Below are positions 22,956-35,770 of a stretch of 64,000 nt of DNA, in pieces. The notes beneath the pieces were generated by a model that worked only from the letters and a program-made list of their open reading frames with translations, had not been told where the DNA came from and ran no database searches. The first letter of the stretch is position 1. Every line of letters begins with the position of its first letter. A program made the position numbers and the translations under genes. Origin of the DNA: Inia geoffrensis (lineage: Eukaryota > Chordata > Mammalia > Artiodactyla > Iniidae); the NCBI GenBank assembly GCA_036417435.1, contig CM070910.1, forward strand, positions 71,470,784-71,534,783, given 5' to 3'.

Positions 22956-23749
22956 GGGTCTTTAAAATATGGAGTGTGCATAAATATTACCCAGGATAGC
23001 TTAGATTTTGAACATAGGCAGCTCTCAAACATGGGAGGTGGAGATATACACACAGGTAGCCATCTCTCTTACATGTCCCATAGTCAGATTTTCTTGGGGT
23101 CCAACAGGTATATTGTGAAAAAAAACCTCCACAGATCAAACTGATAAGCCCCTCCCTCATCATCTCCCATCCCTTCCCCTTGAATCCAGTTGAGAATCCC
23201 CAGGAAAGGTGACCTGTCACCATTTATCACTCTGCTCCCCACTATATAACATCAAAATGGAAACTGTGTTTTCAAAATAGAAAATCAATGAATTGAAAAA
23301 ATGTTTGGCAGTTGCTTCCCAAATGGATTTGTATCTGAATGTTCTGCCATGTTTGCTAACATTAGTATGCAATCTAAGATGGCTTCAGTTTTTATTTCAA
23401 AATTTATTTGACCACCTTACTTATTTTTAAAAATGGGATCAATAAGAATGAAATTAAGTTTCCTCTACTCAATGAGTTGGACATTTCAGTGTAGAAAGGG
23501 TTACACACATTTTAAAGAAACACACCCAGACAAAGTCATGAGCCATGCTTATCAAGATGTTGAAATCAAATACAGAGTCTTTGCAGTATCACAAATCCAA
23601 ATCCATCACTATAGGATGTGATAGACAATACTTGGAGAGTCCTGTTTATTAGGTTCAGCTTTTAATGGCTTTTAATAGAATGCATAGGTTAAATTGTTCC
23701 ATTCACTTGCTCAAAAAAATCAATGTGAAAGAAGATGAATACGATTAAT
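22956..23749. other. Unique DNA, nothing recognised
   Basis: No repeat or gene recognised. Confidence 0.45.
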
Positions 23750-23900
23750 AATAATCAATTCAGTAAACATTTACTGAGGTACATTCTGGGAAAAAGGACA
23801 GCCCTCCCTATTCCCTGCATCCGAAAAAAGCATTCAATTAAGAAAATTGGCAACAAATAAATTAAAGGAGGATTTAGCAAAGCAAGTGAAATACTATAAA
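23750..23900 (-). repeat. L2 LINE fragment
   Basis: ATTCAGTAAACATTTACTGA followed by the degraded antisense L2 body. Confidence 0.6.
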
Positions 23901-24309
23901 TTCTGAGCTTTAGAATTCATTTTCATCTTTTTGGAACTTCACCAGTCGCTGTCAGGTTCATCTCACAAGTTCTGATAGTTGGCAGGTTATAGATACTTTT
24001 ATAATAAATAATTAAGAGAATTGTGATCCTCAGGAGGGTAAATCTGGGTAAAGAGAAAGCAGCTTTCTCTTCCTTGGATGCTCTCTTTTGTAAAATCTAT
24101 GAACTATACACAGGATCACGATTCTAAGCTTCAAGATCATCATTTCACAATAGTCCAAAGACCTTTTATACATAAGCAATTACTTAATATTAACATGTGC
24201 ACCCAAATTTATGTCATAAACAGAGTGTACAAAATGTATATATTATTTTCTTACAGAGTTAGTATACTTTATTTAGACAGAAAGGGATCATTCTGAACAT
24301 CATTTGTTC

Positions 24310-24960
24310 ATTACTTTAATCATATTAAGTGAGAAATAAATACTAAACATTCTACTATGTGCTGGGAATAGAGATAAATGGTGACTGCCTCCAAGAAATT
24401 TATAATTTAGTATTTTAGGAAACAAATACAGAAATAAAAGGTTGAAGATGCTATGATTAAAATACATGTGGGATCCAGTAGAGTCACAAGAGAGTAGGTG
24501 ATGATTCTATCCAAAACAATTTGGTAGGAAATAAATTAAGGGTATATTTAGTAAAATAAGGAAATGGTCAGAAGTTAAGATTCCCAATTACTTCTTTTTA
24601 TGATATTGGTAATTTTGTTGCATATGGGAGCAGTTTTTCAAATTTGTTATTAAGCTTAGGCATAGTTGCCCATAATTTTGTGAGCATTTCCTCTTTTAAA
24701 GCAAATTAAAAATTAAACAAACAGACAAACAAAAACAGAAAGGATACCACCTGAGAGCAAGGAAGGATTCAGTCTTAAATCCTACTGGGGTAGGTAGGGG
24801 AACAAATAGAATATGGTCATCAAAGTCTTTCTAAAAGTGAAGTTTACGCTGAGTTTAGAAAGCTTCCAAGTAGATGAGAGTCAGGCTTGGAGCTGGGGCA
24901 GGAGACCATTTCAGGCAGAGGGAGCTGCCCTTTGCCCAATCGAGTGCATTTTATTTGTAT
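24310..24960 (-). repeat. L2 LINE fragment(s)
   Basis: Antisense L2. The 3' end is at 24310-24430 (CTATGTGCTGGGAATAGAGA, then CTCCAAGAAATTTATAATTT). An internal part lies at about 24840-24935 (GAGACCATTTCAGGCAGAGG). The middle (24500-24780) is too degraded to follow. Confidence 0.65.
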
Positions 24961-25794
24961 GCTACTTTCTCTGCCTTCCCTGAAACCTGTGGCATGAGCT
25001 TCCCTGATCTTGGTTCAAGGCAGCCAGAAGACTTGGTGAGCTGGGCTGAGCATGGGTGACTAAGACCAACACTGCAGAGGTGGGGACTTGGGCCAAAGCA
25101 ATAGGGGCATTGGAACAACAGGGTGTCAGAGCAGTAGGGAGTATACCAGATCCTGCAAGTTGCTTGGAGGGAAGAATCCCTATACCTTTGAGGCTGTGTT
25201 ACTACAGCAACTCTGTAATGAGGAACACTGGAATAGTAGTGAGGAGAAGTTGAACTGGATCTCTGGCTCTGAGCTAAAGCTGTTTAGAAAGGCTGAAGTA
25301 GTTCCAGGCCATAGGTACTCATTGATGACCAGTTGAGGCAGAACCAAACTTTCTCTGAAGGAATGTTTCCCCAAATTAGGGCTGTAGGAGTTCCACAGAA
25401 TACAATCAAGCCATAAAGTCACATGCAAGGATTACCAAACACACTAGAAGGAAGACCACGATGAAGCAGAGGTAGTAGAAAGAACAAACAATAGATTTGG
25501 ACCTCCATGGAATACTAAGGTTTAAATGTTTTTTTTAAAAAAGGAAGCAATTATAAAGATGAGCATACAACAAAAAACAGTCAAAACTTTTTAAAGAACA
25601 CAATACATAATGAGAACTATATTTAACAACACATACACACACACAACCAAATAACTGAAACAAAAGTCTAATGAAACAATATGTGATACAGTATAATTTT
25701 TTTTATCCTATCCTATCCCTTTCTTCCTAAAAATTGCCTGTTGTAATCCACTAAACTGATTTCATGTCCCACTAATGGCTACAACTCACAGCTT
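24961..25794. other. Probable degraded L2, then unique DNA
   Basis: Up to about 25170 the sequence may be a continuation of the L2. Beyond that nothing is recognised except a short ACACATACACACACACA run near 25629. Confidence 0.4.
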
Positions 25795-25930
25795 GAAAAA
25801 TACTATTTTAGAACAACCCCTTCATTTACTAGAAGAGAACACTGAAGCTCAGAGACAAGAAAAGAGCTGTCCGAAGTCATTGTTATTGCAGAGCTGGGGT
25901 CAGAGCTCAGCTCTCTTGGTCCAGAGGGTC
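25795..25930 (-). repeat. MIR SINE fragment
   Basis: Antisense MIR core: AACACTGAAGCTCAGAGACA then GCAGAGCTGGGGTCAGAGCT. Confidence 0.75.
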
Positions 25931-27061
25931 ATGTTCTCCTAGGACAATTTGCGGCTCACTTTGAATCCCTTGAAACAGGGATAAGTGTAAGGACACATAC
26001 ACTTACGGCTCTGCTCTGCCTTCTCTCTCCCGCCTCCCCTGGCAGAGGTTGCCAGGGAATGTTGGGCTCTTCCGCTGAAGGTAAGTGGCTCCTTTTGAGA
26101 TCCTCCACTCCAGGAATGCAGGGACGTGAGGACAGACTGTATGTTTCCTAAGCTAGGCCACTTGGTCTCAAGGCGAACCAAACTGTAGAACAAAACGTGA
26201 GGTGAGCTTGCCTAGCCCCTTCATCATTTATCCTCCTTTAATCAAACAGACAGAACATTTTCATGGGAAAGAGGAGGTTGTTATCCTTGGCTTTCTTGTG
26301 TCTCCAGCAGTATTTTTCTTAGGAATGTGTTAATAGCTGCAAAAATTTTAACACATCTTCAAGCGCCTCTCATGTTAGGAGATTCTTCTCAGTTATGGGA
26401 AAAGTGGTTGTCGGTTTGCCTGGTGTTTAAGCAAAATCAAAGTGTTTCTGACAGGTAGATTATGCTCTTACTGCAAATGTCCCATCTTTAGTGAATGTGC
26501 AGCTGGAAGCAGCAGAGGAGAGACATTTTTCTTGCCAACTCTGATTCCTTCAGTCCTCATTCCTCCCGAAGCAGCTGGGTCCAAAAAACGGTTAACTCCA
26601 GGGCCAGTGGAGGAAAAGACTTGGAAGTTTCCGATTTCAAGACTGTGTGTTTTGGGCCCTTTTGCAGAGAGCAACTTTGCCCTGCTGATCAAACTCCTTT
26701 ACTTTTACATTTTGTTTGAAGAAACAAGAACATTTAAGTAACAAATAGGAAGTATATTGTGTAGAAGGCAGTTCCAAAGGAAGTTGAGAGCCAAATGCAC
26801 ACAAAAAAGAGAGGAGATTCTTAAAAATAGCTATTAAAGTTTTTGTTACCCTTTCAAAACATATTTATTTAGTGGAATCAAAAACTAGGGTGGAGTGAAT
26901 CCGGAATTCATCCAAGGTGACAAATTCCTGCATATTCCATTGAAAGAGAGATCTTCCTCTGTGGATATAACAGAAAACAATTGGCCTTCTGTGTCCATAT
27001 AACACTTCCCAACTCCTATTGTCTCAGCAATGAATGCTTTAGGGAAGATACATAAATACTT
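25931..27061. other. Repeat-poor unique DNA
   Basis: No transposon fossil and no gene recognised in 1.1 kb. Overlapping 99-, 74- and 74-codon frames at 26442-26741 lie on both strands and look like chance. Confidence 0.45.
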
Positions 27062-27071
27062 CCAAATGGAT

Positions 27072-27282
27072 TTTTTTTTTTTTTTTTTTTTGTGGTACGC
27101 GGGCCTCTCACTGTTGTGGCCTCTCCCATTGCAGAGCACAGGCTCCGGACGCGCAGGCTCAGTGGCCATGGCTCACGGGCCCAGCCGCTCCGCGGCATGT
27201 GGGATCTTCCCGGACCGGGGCACGAACCCGTGTCCCCTGCATCGACAGGTGGCCTCTCAACCACTGCGCCACCAGGGAAGCC
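27072..27282 (-). mobile_element. CHR-type SINE, copy 6
   Basis: Full antisense SINE with a T-run of about 20, an intact body and head, and 10-bp duplications CCAAATGGAT at 27062-27071 and 27283-27292. Confidence 0.95.
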
Positions 27283-27292
27283 CCAAATGGAT

Positions 27293-27894
27293 CTTTAAAA
27301 ATTTTCTGTGGGTTAGCTTGACAGCTTTTCTGATCTGGGTAGCTTAACTAATCTAGGCTCAACTCACTGCTGCCTCTGAAGTCAGCTGGTAGATATAGGA
27401 CGGTCTCCTGCCCATGTGTGACACTTGGCTCTTTGTTGGTTGAGGCAACAGTAGTGATTGGATCATGTTTTCCTAATCATCCATCAGGCTAGCTCAGGCT
27501 TCTTCTTAGTTTGCTGAATACTGAGGTACCTGGAGCATGTATGCCCAGAGATTTGTCTCTTAAAGTGGGATCACTTTGCCCTGAGAGGAGAAAAATTCAG
27601 CAAAGCCATTCTTCCCCTTTATGCCTTGTTGAATGGGGTTTTCTCTATGCTATTCCCTATTCTGGTGTCAACACGCTTCCCTTATAACACCTCCCCTCTA
27701 TTCTAGTTCTATAAAGGTGGGCAGGGCATAGGATGGAATGAATGAAATCCTTCGCCTGAGCAAGCTTCTCTCACTGACTGAAGGGTTTAAGTTTCATATA
27801 CACTTTGGAAACCAAGCAAATTATTAACTAAAAAGTGTGCTTCAGAGGGCAGTCCTGGAGGGAAGTGAGGACACTGTTCACAAGCTCAGCAAGA
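27293..27894. other. Unique DNA, nothing recognised
   Basis: No repeat or gene recognised. Confidence 0.45.
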
Positions 27895-28005
27895 ATAAAA
27901 TTTAGGCTTTCGGCCACTAGACAGTAAGTTCTTTGAGCTCAATTTTCATCTTCCTTGCATCCCAAAAACCGATAAAGTATATGGTACCTGGTAAATAAAT
28001 GAATA
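27895..28005 (+). repeat. L2 LINE tail
   Basis: Sense L2 end: CACTAGACAGTAAGTTCTTT, CATCCCAAAAACC, TGGTACCTGGTAAATAAATG. Confidence 0.75.
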
Positions 28006-29939
28006 AAAAATGAAAACCTTTGAATCGATATGGATAATGGATGTGTTTATCTGGAGCTGTTCGAACAGACAGCTTAGAAATGAATTTCCAGTGTGGTCAT
28101 TTCATCACTTTAGTCAGGAGGCAGTCTACACCTAGACATGCACGTCCTATTTCAAGACCAGAGTTGGGTCCAAAGACAGAAAAACATCTCTGAATCAAGT
28201 GTTTGCCTCCTAATCAAGAGACAGAGTGTATGGGCTCTTGGCTCATTCTGTATCCCTGAGTGATATAGAGATAAACAAAAGAAAATAGGTATTTTTTAAA
28301 GGCTTTCATGTATCTACTAGTTCCCTTGCAAACTGGCTCCAGAGCCTATTACAGCAAGTTCTGTGGCCTTGGGCAAGCTAGAAAATAGTTTTAATTTGCT
28401 CAGTGCCCTAAATTATAGACTATGTATTTGCAACTGTTTTGAACTAGTCAGCAATGTCATAGTTTTCAACATGTTTTAAAGAGGCACTTCAGCTCACAGG
28501 TCATAGTGTTTTAGATTATTTTGTTGCAAAATAAAGCAAATTTAGGCTCTTCTTTTCCCCCTGAGGAGTGGGAAAATTGAGCAGTATCCAAGAAAAATGA
28601 ATAATACTCATCCTATATTAAATTACTCATCAGAACATGTAATTGTTTTTCTCTTAGTTTTACTTTTTTTTTTTTTTGGCAACTTTAAGTTGCAACAGGT
28701 ACTCAAATTGGCCCAATACAATCGGAGGTAGACAAGTGATCTTCATGAGATGTGCATTGGGCTGAATTTGTCTCACAGGAACTGGAATCCTGTTGTAAGA
28801 CACATGGGTTTAATTAGAATGCTGATAGATGTGCAACCAGAGTAAACATTCATTAGGCTGTAGCACTTTAAATTCAATAACTGAATGCTATATATGTTAG
28901 GTATTTCACAGTTGCATTTAAACTTTGCTAACCAGTATATGATGTACTTTTATACTTTAAAAAACTTTGTTGCCACTGACATTCATCATTATGTTCTAAT
29001 ATCTCATTTTTTTTTAGTATCTAATAATTGTTTGTTGAACACAGGAAAGGACATCTGGGTTTCCTTTATGTACTGGAGAGGTTTGCATTTCTGAAAACTA
29101 TTCCTGCAATTTCAGGCATTTCCACCAGGTGGACAAAGGAGCTGCTGCAGTTTGGTTAAGGCAACTAAGGGAAATAAAAATATTAATGAACCCTGTTATT
29201 TTTTAGAAAAATTAACTGCTCGTTTCTATGTTCTTACAAATTAGGTAAGTTGGTAAGAGATGAAATAAACACAAAGGAAGTGTACAGCAAGATTTTTTTT
29301 TAGATATAGTATTTAGGCATAATGTGTTCACTCTCACTCAGTTTGCACAACCACTGACTTTTTTCTGGTTTCCTCCTTTATTCTCAAGACATCTTACAAA
29401 ACAAGTATGAACTTTGGTTTATCTACAAACAGGTTACTCTTAGATTATTCGTAAGCTGTTTTGCAAGCTTTAAAATTAAAATTCCCTCAGCAATTTTCCC
29501 CTGCTTGTTATGAGATCTATTGCTTCCCAATTACTTATTTAAGGAAATTCCCCCACTCAGCCTGTTTTCAGATTTTGTTACTTTCTCTCTATTCATTCTC
29601 TCCTAAGGGAAACACCAGAGTTTTTGTTTTCAATAATACTCTAAACTTTCAAAACACTGTTAAAAAATGATATCCTTCATTTGTTAAGCCTGGGAACTAT
29701 GTGTTCCAAATACATTTTAAAGAGGAAGAAGAAATCTCTGAATAAACATTACTGTTTCCTTGTATAATTCCCAAAGTGATTTCATTAAAGAATATTAATA
29801 GAGCCTTTAGCATTATCTACTTGCTGTTTGATTGTAGATTATCCAAATCAGTTTTGGATGGAATAAATAAGATGGTTTTACTTTCTTTAGGAAGTAAAGG
29901 CTTTAGACCATAATATTATTCTGTACTATGATATGTCAG
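28006..29939. other. Unique AT-rich DNA
   Basis: No gene seen. A 15-base T run occurs at about 28663. A CTCF-like CCACCAGGTGG motif lies at 29120-29133. Confidence 0.45.
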
Positions 29940-30240
29940 TAACAAAGCTCTTCCCGTGGGTCCCAGGTTGAGCAAGTCATGATATCTCTGAGCCTTAATT
30001 TTTACTTATTTTTGTTTAATGGAAGTGCCCACAATGTTTCAGGTAGAACAGTAGATTCTGGAGGTACAGTGATATACAGGACAAAGTCCAGGCTCCCAAG
30101 GAACTTACAATCTAGTGGAAAGTGAATAATAGAAAAATGGGAATAATAATATGAACCTCACAGTGAAGTTTTCGGGATTAAAATGAAATAATTTATATGA
30201 AACTGTTCTGTAAACTCTATAACATTAATTAAGTACTAGA
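29940..30240 (+). repeat. MIR SINE split by an L2 fragment
   Basis: The left MIR part (about 29965-30005) has TGAGCAAGTCATGATATCTC and TGAGCCTTAATTTTTAC. The right part (30138-30240) has GGGAATAATAATATGAACCT and onward. Between them, about 30010-30132, is antisense L2 (GGTACAGTGATATACAGGAC, AAGGAACTTACAATCTAGTG). Both are very old; the boundary call is approximate. Confidence 0.6.
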
Positions 30241-30269
30241 TATATTAAATTGCATGGTACTTTTAAGAA

Positions 30270-30590
30270 TCCAGTGAGAGGGAATATGAATATATATATT
30301 ATATGCTTATTTTAAAGATGAAACAGCCTTAGAGAAATGACGTGACCTACTTCAGATCAGGTCATAAGCTCTATAATTTAATTAAACATTATACATTGTA
30401 TTAAATTGCTTTATGTTTTTTAAAAAATCCCTAGTGAATGATTCACTAGTGAATGACTATTGTAAGTGTGCATATTATACATGATTTTAAAGGTGAAACT
30501 GAACTTCTGACAGATGATGTGGTCTGCTCCAGGTCACACTGTTTGAAGTCGTACCGTTAGTTCAAGCCTAGGTGTTCCAACTCCTATTTT
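30270..30590 (-). repeat. Two adjacent antisense MIR fragments
   Basis: MIR cores at 30300-30365 (AAGATGAAACAGCCTTAGAG) and 30470-30590 (AAGGTGAAACTGAACTTCTG, CTCCAGGTCACACTGTTTGA). Same orientation, both degraded. A small hairpin lies between them at 30431-30449. Confidence 0.65.
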
Positions 30591-31183
30591 CATTCTCTAA
30601 ACATTTAGGACTCTCTAGACCATTCTGCTTATCTTTGCTGGTTCACTAAAAAGTATGCATGTATTCCTTTCTTATTTATGTCCATATACATTGCTGAAAT
30701 GACAAAGCAGTCCTTCCAGGCACCATCTTCCAGGAGCAGGCTGGACTCTGTCTGTGCTCATTGGATCTTCAGTGTGCGGTTTGTCAAGTGGATACGATAG
30801 TTCTTTAGTCCAAATCAGGCTCATGTAGTAAAAATCAGCTGCAGTTCTTCATGCTTCAAAATGTTAAAGAGCGTTTTCGGAGTATCTGCTGTGTGTAGAA
30901 CTCTGGGTTAAGTGCTTTAACAGAGGACACAAAATAAATGATAAGGCTGGGCCTCTGTTTCAAAGAGCACAGAGGCAGGGTCTTCCCAGGCTCCATGCAG
31001 TGAAGTGCCACAGAGAACAACTTCTCACCATTTATCCTGGGTAGACCACGCTCCAGACTCAAGTGGGACTTGCATGACACCATTCACATTAAGATCTAGA
31101 TTAAGCTCCTTTCGAGAAAACAAACAGATGCCAAAGCAACAGTAATAACAAGCAAACAAAATATAGGGCAGTGAGGCATAGAG

Positions 31184-31184
<1 letters not shown>
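30591..31184. other. Unique DNA, nothing recognised
   Basis: No repeat or gene recognised. Confidence 0.45.

Positions 31185-31228
<44 letters not shown>
31185..31228. repeat. (TG)n microsatellite
   Basis: About 21 uninterrupted TG units. No retroposon body is attached. Confidence 0.96.
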
Positions 31229-31229
<1 letters not shown>

Positions 31230-31424
31230 TTAATCCCACCATGTCTAGTAAGGAGATATCTCAAAGAGAATTTAATCCACACTGTCTCCTATTCTCTAAA
31301 TCTCCCAGGGGACAGAAAAGTGATTCAAACGTCACAGGTTCCAATGTTCAACAGACTGAGTTCTTTCAGTGTCTGTAATTATATATCCCATAAAACACTT
31401 CAGGTGCATTTCTTTTTGTCCTGT

Positions 31425-31540
31425 TTATTCATTCCCAAATATTTATAGATGACCTATTATGTGCCAGTCATTGTGCTAGTAGCAGTTAAAAAGAGTCATA
31501 GAAAATAGCCATGGTCCCTGCTTTCATGGGACTTCTTAAG
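31425..31540 (-). repeat. L2 LINE 3' fragment
   Basis: Antisense L2: TTATTCATTCCCAAATATTT, CCTATTATGTGCCAGTCATT, GGTCCCTGCTTTCATGGGAC. Confidence 0.82.
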
Positions 31541-31859
31541 AATGACTTTCTGAATCACCAATATTTTTAAAAAGACTATTTTCTAGATATTGCTTTCCCA
31601 AATTAACACATTAACTGAAGAAAAATAGTGAGGACTATTATTTTTAGTTGCTCTACTCATTCATATGATGTTCACCAGTGCAGAATAGAAAAGATTTTAT
31701 TTATTTGGACTTCAGATGCAGAGAAAACTGAGCTAACCTTACTCCTTAGTTCATGGCACACTGCTGCTATTGGTCTGTGTACAGCTTTTCTCTTGCTTAA
31801 TTTTATTATCTTAGCTTCCTCCCATCATTCATGAAATCCACTCTTAGTCCCATCTTTCT

Positions 31860-34800
31860 ACTTGACAGATGACTTAGCATATATATCTTTGGATATGCAA
31901 GCATCCTTGAAAAATATATAATGCTGTTTTCTGGGAGTATATCATTTTAATTAATACATTATGTTAGTCTACATATTTTTCCTCTCTTTTTCATAATCAA
32001 AGCTATGTTTTTAATATCTACCCATGTTGTTGTATATATATGGAATTCAGTGCTCCTAACCACTACATCGTATTTCATAGTATGCATTTTACTTATTAAT
32101 TCACCTACTGATGAATGCAGAGGTTGCTCCCACTGACTTGTTACCACACACAACAGTATAATATGTACATCCTCATAAATGTCTTCTTATGAATCTGTGA
32201 GAGTTTCTTAGGAGTATATCCAGGAATGAGATTGTTGAGTCACTGGACATTTGTGAGATAATTTCATTGAGAATTGAATGGCTGTTCTAGTTTATATTTC
32301 ACCATAATGTAAGATTTCTTGGTACCCCATACTCTTGCCAACAATAGGTATTGACTTGTGGACTTTTGCAAATCTGTTGGGTATGAAGAAATAAATTTTG
32401 TTGTTTCTGATGGGAATTTATCTGATTGGATATGAGGTTCTGATATTTGTTAGCCAGTTAGATTAGACTTCTTCTGTCATTTTAAAATAATTTCTTGCTT
32501 TCTTATTAACTGGTAGACGCTTCTTGTATATTACAAATCAATCCTAGTGGATTTTAGAAGGTACAAGTATCTTCTCTCAGTCTGTTAAAGATTTGTTACC
32601 TTTGTTTTAAATTTGATGTAAAGTACATTGATTTTTCCTCCAATGACATGTTTTCAAAGGTTTTGTCTTAAGAGACCTTCTTACCAAAGTAAGCAGTTTT
32701 CTATGTTTTTTCCATTACCTTCATAGCTTTAAAATTTTACATTTATTTTTTTATTTGGTTGGAGCTCACCATTAATAACTAGAGATTTGATTTTACTTTC
32801 CTCCATCTAGCTTTCATAAGAGTATCTATACTGAGTCATCCACTTTTTGTGATGCTACATCCATCATTCCGCAAGTTGAATTACATATTTATAAGTTGTT
32901 TATTGAGTTTAATTTTGTATTAATCTGTTCTTGTGCCAGTAGTATATTGTATTTATTACCATGACTTCAGAAGGTGTCTTAGTAATCTGGCTGAATGAAT
33001 CTCTTCTTTTTCTTCAAAAATTTCCCATGAATTTTAGAATCACTTTGTCACATTCCCCTGAAAAAAAAAAAACAAAAAACTAGCTATGATGTCTTATTTT
33101 ACAGCTTTATTGAGATATAATTGATCTACAATATCTGCACATATTTTAAGTACACAATTTGATAATTTTGCCATTTTTATATATCATCATCCCAATCAAA
33201 ATAAATGCATCCATCATTCCCCCCAAGTTTCCTTGCACTCCATTATAATCGCTCTCTCCCACTGCTTCCTGCTATCCCTCCAACTCCCATGTGATAATTG
33301 ATTTGTTTTCTATCACTATTGGTTAGTTTGTGTTTTCTAGGGTTTTATAAAAACTTTTTTTTTTGAAGTGTTCAATCACTGAGCATATTTTGGGATTCCT
33401 TCATTTTGTTGTGTGTATCAGTAGATCATTCCTTTTTTATTGCTGGGTAGTATTCATTTGTGTAGATTAAAAACAAACGCCTGTTGAAAGACATCTGAGT
33501 TTTTTCAGTTTTTGGTTTTTACAAATAATGTCTTTGTATAGACATATGTTTATTTCTCTTGGGTAAATAACTAGAAGTGGAGTGGCCAGGTCATATGGTA
33601 GATGTATGTGTAACTTTTTGAAACTGCCAAACTAATGGAAAAGGGGTTGCACCATTTTACAATGACATCAGCTGTGTATGAGCGTGACTTTGAATTCTTT
33701 ACTCTTGGATTTCTTTTACGTCCTGAATAGACTTAAAACTTTTTACTATAAATAAAGCATTTTAAATTCCCTAGATATAAAAGTAAATTTTTGTAAATTG
33801 ATCTTATATCTGACAACATTACTGAAATCTAATGTCTGTTGATTTTATTTGGAGCCCTGTGTAAGTTAATATCTACACATCTGCAAATAACTACTATTCC
33901 TTTTCTGATTATATTATGTGAGGACTTCTGTTGTTTCTATATTTTATAGAAAATAATAATGGCTATCCTTATCTTATTCTTAACTTTAATGAAAATATTT
34001 CTAAAACTTCCCATTACTTATATTGTTTGATCTACTTTTTTGGGTAGATTGGCTTTGTCTTGTTAAAAGCATTCTTTTCTATTCCTATTTTGATTTTTTA
34101 AAAAAAACTATAAATGTATGCTAAGCTTTATTGAATATTTTTCTCTATTAAAATAATATGACTTACTCATTTTTTTCTAGTAATGTGCCAAATATCTTGA
34201 TAAATTTTCTCTTGTTAAACCTTGAATTCTTAGAATGATTTTTAACATCCTATTAGGTTTAGTTACCTAATATTCTATTTAGAATCCTTACGCCTAAGTT
34301 CAAAAAGGAAATTTGGCCTATATTTTCTCTTCTTCATTTCTTTTCATCTTGTTTTGAAAAAAAGATTTAGTTTTGGAATACATTTCATACTAATTTCATA
34401 AGACAAATCAGGCAGATTTCCTTTTTTTTTCCCCCACAACAACTTGTATAAAACAGGGATTTTCTGTTTCTTAAAAGTTTAATAGAACTCACATTTTAAA
34501 CTAACTGGGCTTGGCTCTATAGGACATGGCAATGGAAATAAAATTTTAACCATTTTCTGTCTGTAGAGATTGTTTATTGATCTATTCAATTTTTAAAATT
34601 TCTTCTTATGCAAATTATGACATTTTATATTTTTTCATAAATGTGTCCAATTTTGCCTGGGCTCTCATATTTATTAACATATGGTCATTTATAACATTCT
34701 TTTGTGATGGTAAAAAAACTCTATTTATAGTTATCTCCCATTTTTATTATGCATTGGTTTATTTAATTTTTAATTTTAAAACACTTTTTAGTGCTTTTAT

Positions 34801-35160
34801 TGGTCAGTCTTATCAGATGTTTATCATACTGATCTTTGTGAGAACCAGTTTTAGTTTGATTAATATTTTGTTGTTGCTTATGTCAGTGATTTGTATTATT
34901 TCTTTTTTATGTTCTTCCTTCTAGTTTTTTGGTGGGGAGATAATGACTTTTGGCGGGGGTTGCAGCTATTCTTTTCCTAGCTTTTGTGTTGAAGCTTGAG
35001 CTTACTGTTTTCAAGCTTATTTTAGGATGAAAACATTTGAATGGTTAAATTTTCTGTTTATCACAAATTTTGATACGCAGTGCTTTCTTTTCTTTCAGTT
35101 CCCGGTATTTCATGTTTTCCTTGAAATGTCCTTTTTAACCTAAGATTTTTTTCTTTTTTT
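31860..35160 (-). mobile_element. Ancient L1 with a nested younger L1
   Basis: A degraded L1 in antisense covering the ORF2 C-terminal part through the central region. Landmarks include the complement of the last ORF2 section near 31990-32290 (TTCACCTACTGATGAATGCA, AGGAGTATATCCAGGAATGA), GACAACATTACTGAAATC near 33812, and the ACAAATTTTGATACGCAGTG segment near 35063. Stops and indels are everywhere. A second L1 fragment interrupts it at about 33095-33690. Confidence 0.8.
33095..33690 (-). mobile_element. L1M-type fragment nested in the older L1
   Basis: Starts with the antisense L1M 3' end TTACAGCTTTATTGAGATAT and runs through GTAGATCATTCCTTTTTTAT and GACATATGTTTATTTCTCTT to about 33690, where the older L1 resumes. 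It is less degraded than its host and 5'-truncated. Confidence 0.75.
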
Positions 35161-35205
35161 TTTTTCTTTTGCCGCTGCCTCTTGGTGTTGTTTGAAGATT
35201 CTTTT

Positions 35206-35419
35206 TTTTTTTTTTTTTTTTTTTTTTGCGGTACGCGAGCCTCTCACTGTTGTGGCCTCTCCCGTTGCGGAGCACAGGCTCCGGACGCGCAGGCTCAGCG
35301 GCCATGGCTCACGGGCCCAGCCGCTCCGCGGCATGTGGGATCTTCCCCGACTGGGGCACAAACCCGCGCCCCCTGCCTCGGCAGGAGGACTCTCAACCAC
35401 TGCACCACCAGAGAAGCCC
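35206..35419 (-). mobile_element. CHR-type SINE, copy 7
   Basis: Full antisense SINE with duplications TGAAGATTCTTTT and TGAACATTCTTTT (13 bp, one mismatch) at 35193-35205 and 35420-35432. Inserted at the 5' edge of the ancient L1. Confidence 0.94.
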
Positions 35420-35644
35420 TGAACATTCTTTTAATCACTTTAAGTACTGTGTTATTTCAGTAACCTAAGTCAGATCTTCCTTTTTCCCATCTCCCCAGTC
35501 TCTTCTCCATTAGATAGTAATTCACCTACAGTGTTAGAAGCTCTATGCTATCCCTTCTCATCTTTGCTCTTGTTCCACTGGAGCTTCTTTTCTTTCTACT
35601 CTCTTATATGTTGGCCTTGTTTGATGGTGTTAGAGGCAGCAAGC

Positions 35645-35770
35645 TATTGCCTCCAATGGTCTAAAAGCCTGAGCCTGAGTTTTAGGAAAGCCTGTGCTTA
35701 AATCCCACTAGAGCATGAACCAGCTGTGTGACCCAAGGTACGTTAATTAACTTTCCTAAGCGTAATTTTC
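35645..35770 (+). repeat. MIR SINE fragment
   Basis: Sense MIR left half (CCTGTGCTTAAATCCCACTA, CCAGCTGTGTGACCCAAGGT), cut off by the T-run of the L1 that follows. The right half of the MIR is not found after the L1 block. Confidence 0.72.

Noticed and set aside
34577..34924. 115-codon plus frame with hydrophobic, membrane-like composition
   Set aside because: It lies in an ancient antisense L1; T-rich DNA gives Phe/Ile/Leu-rich translations by chance.
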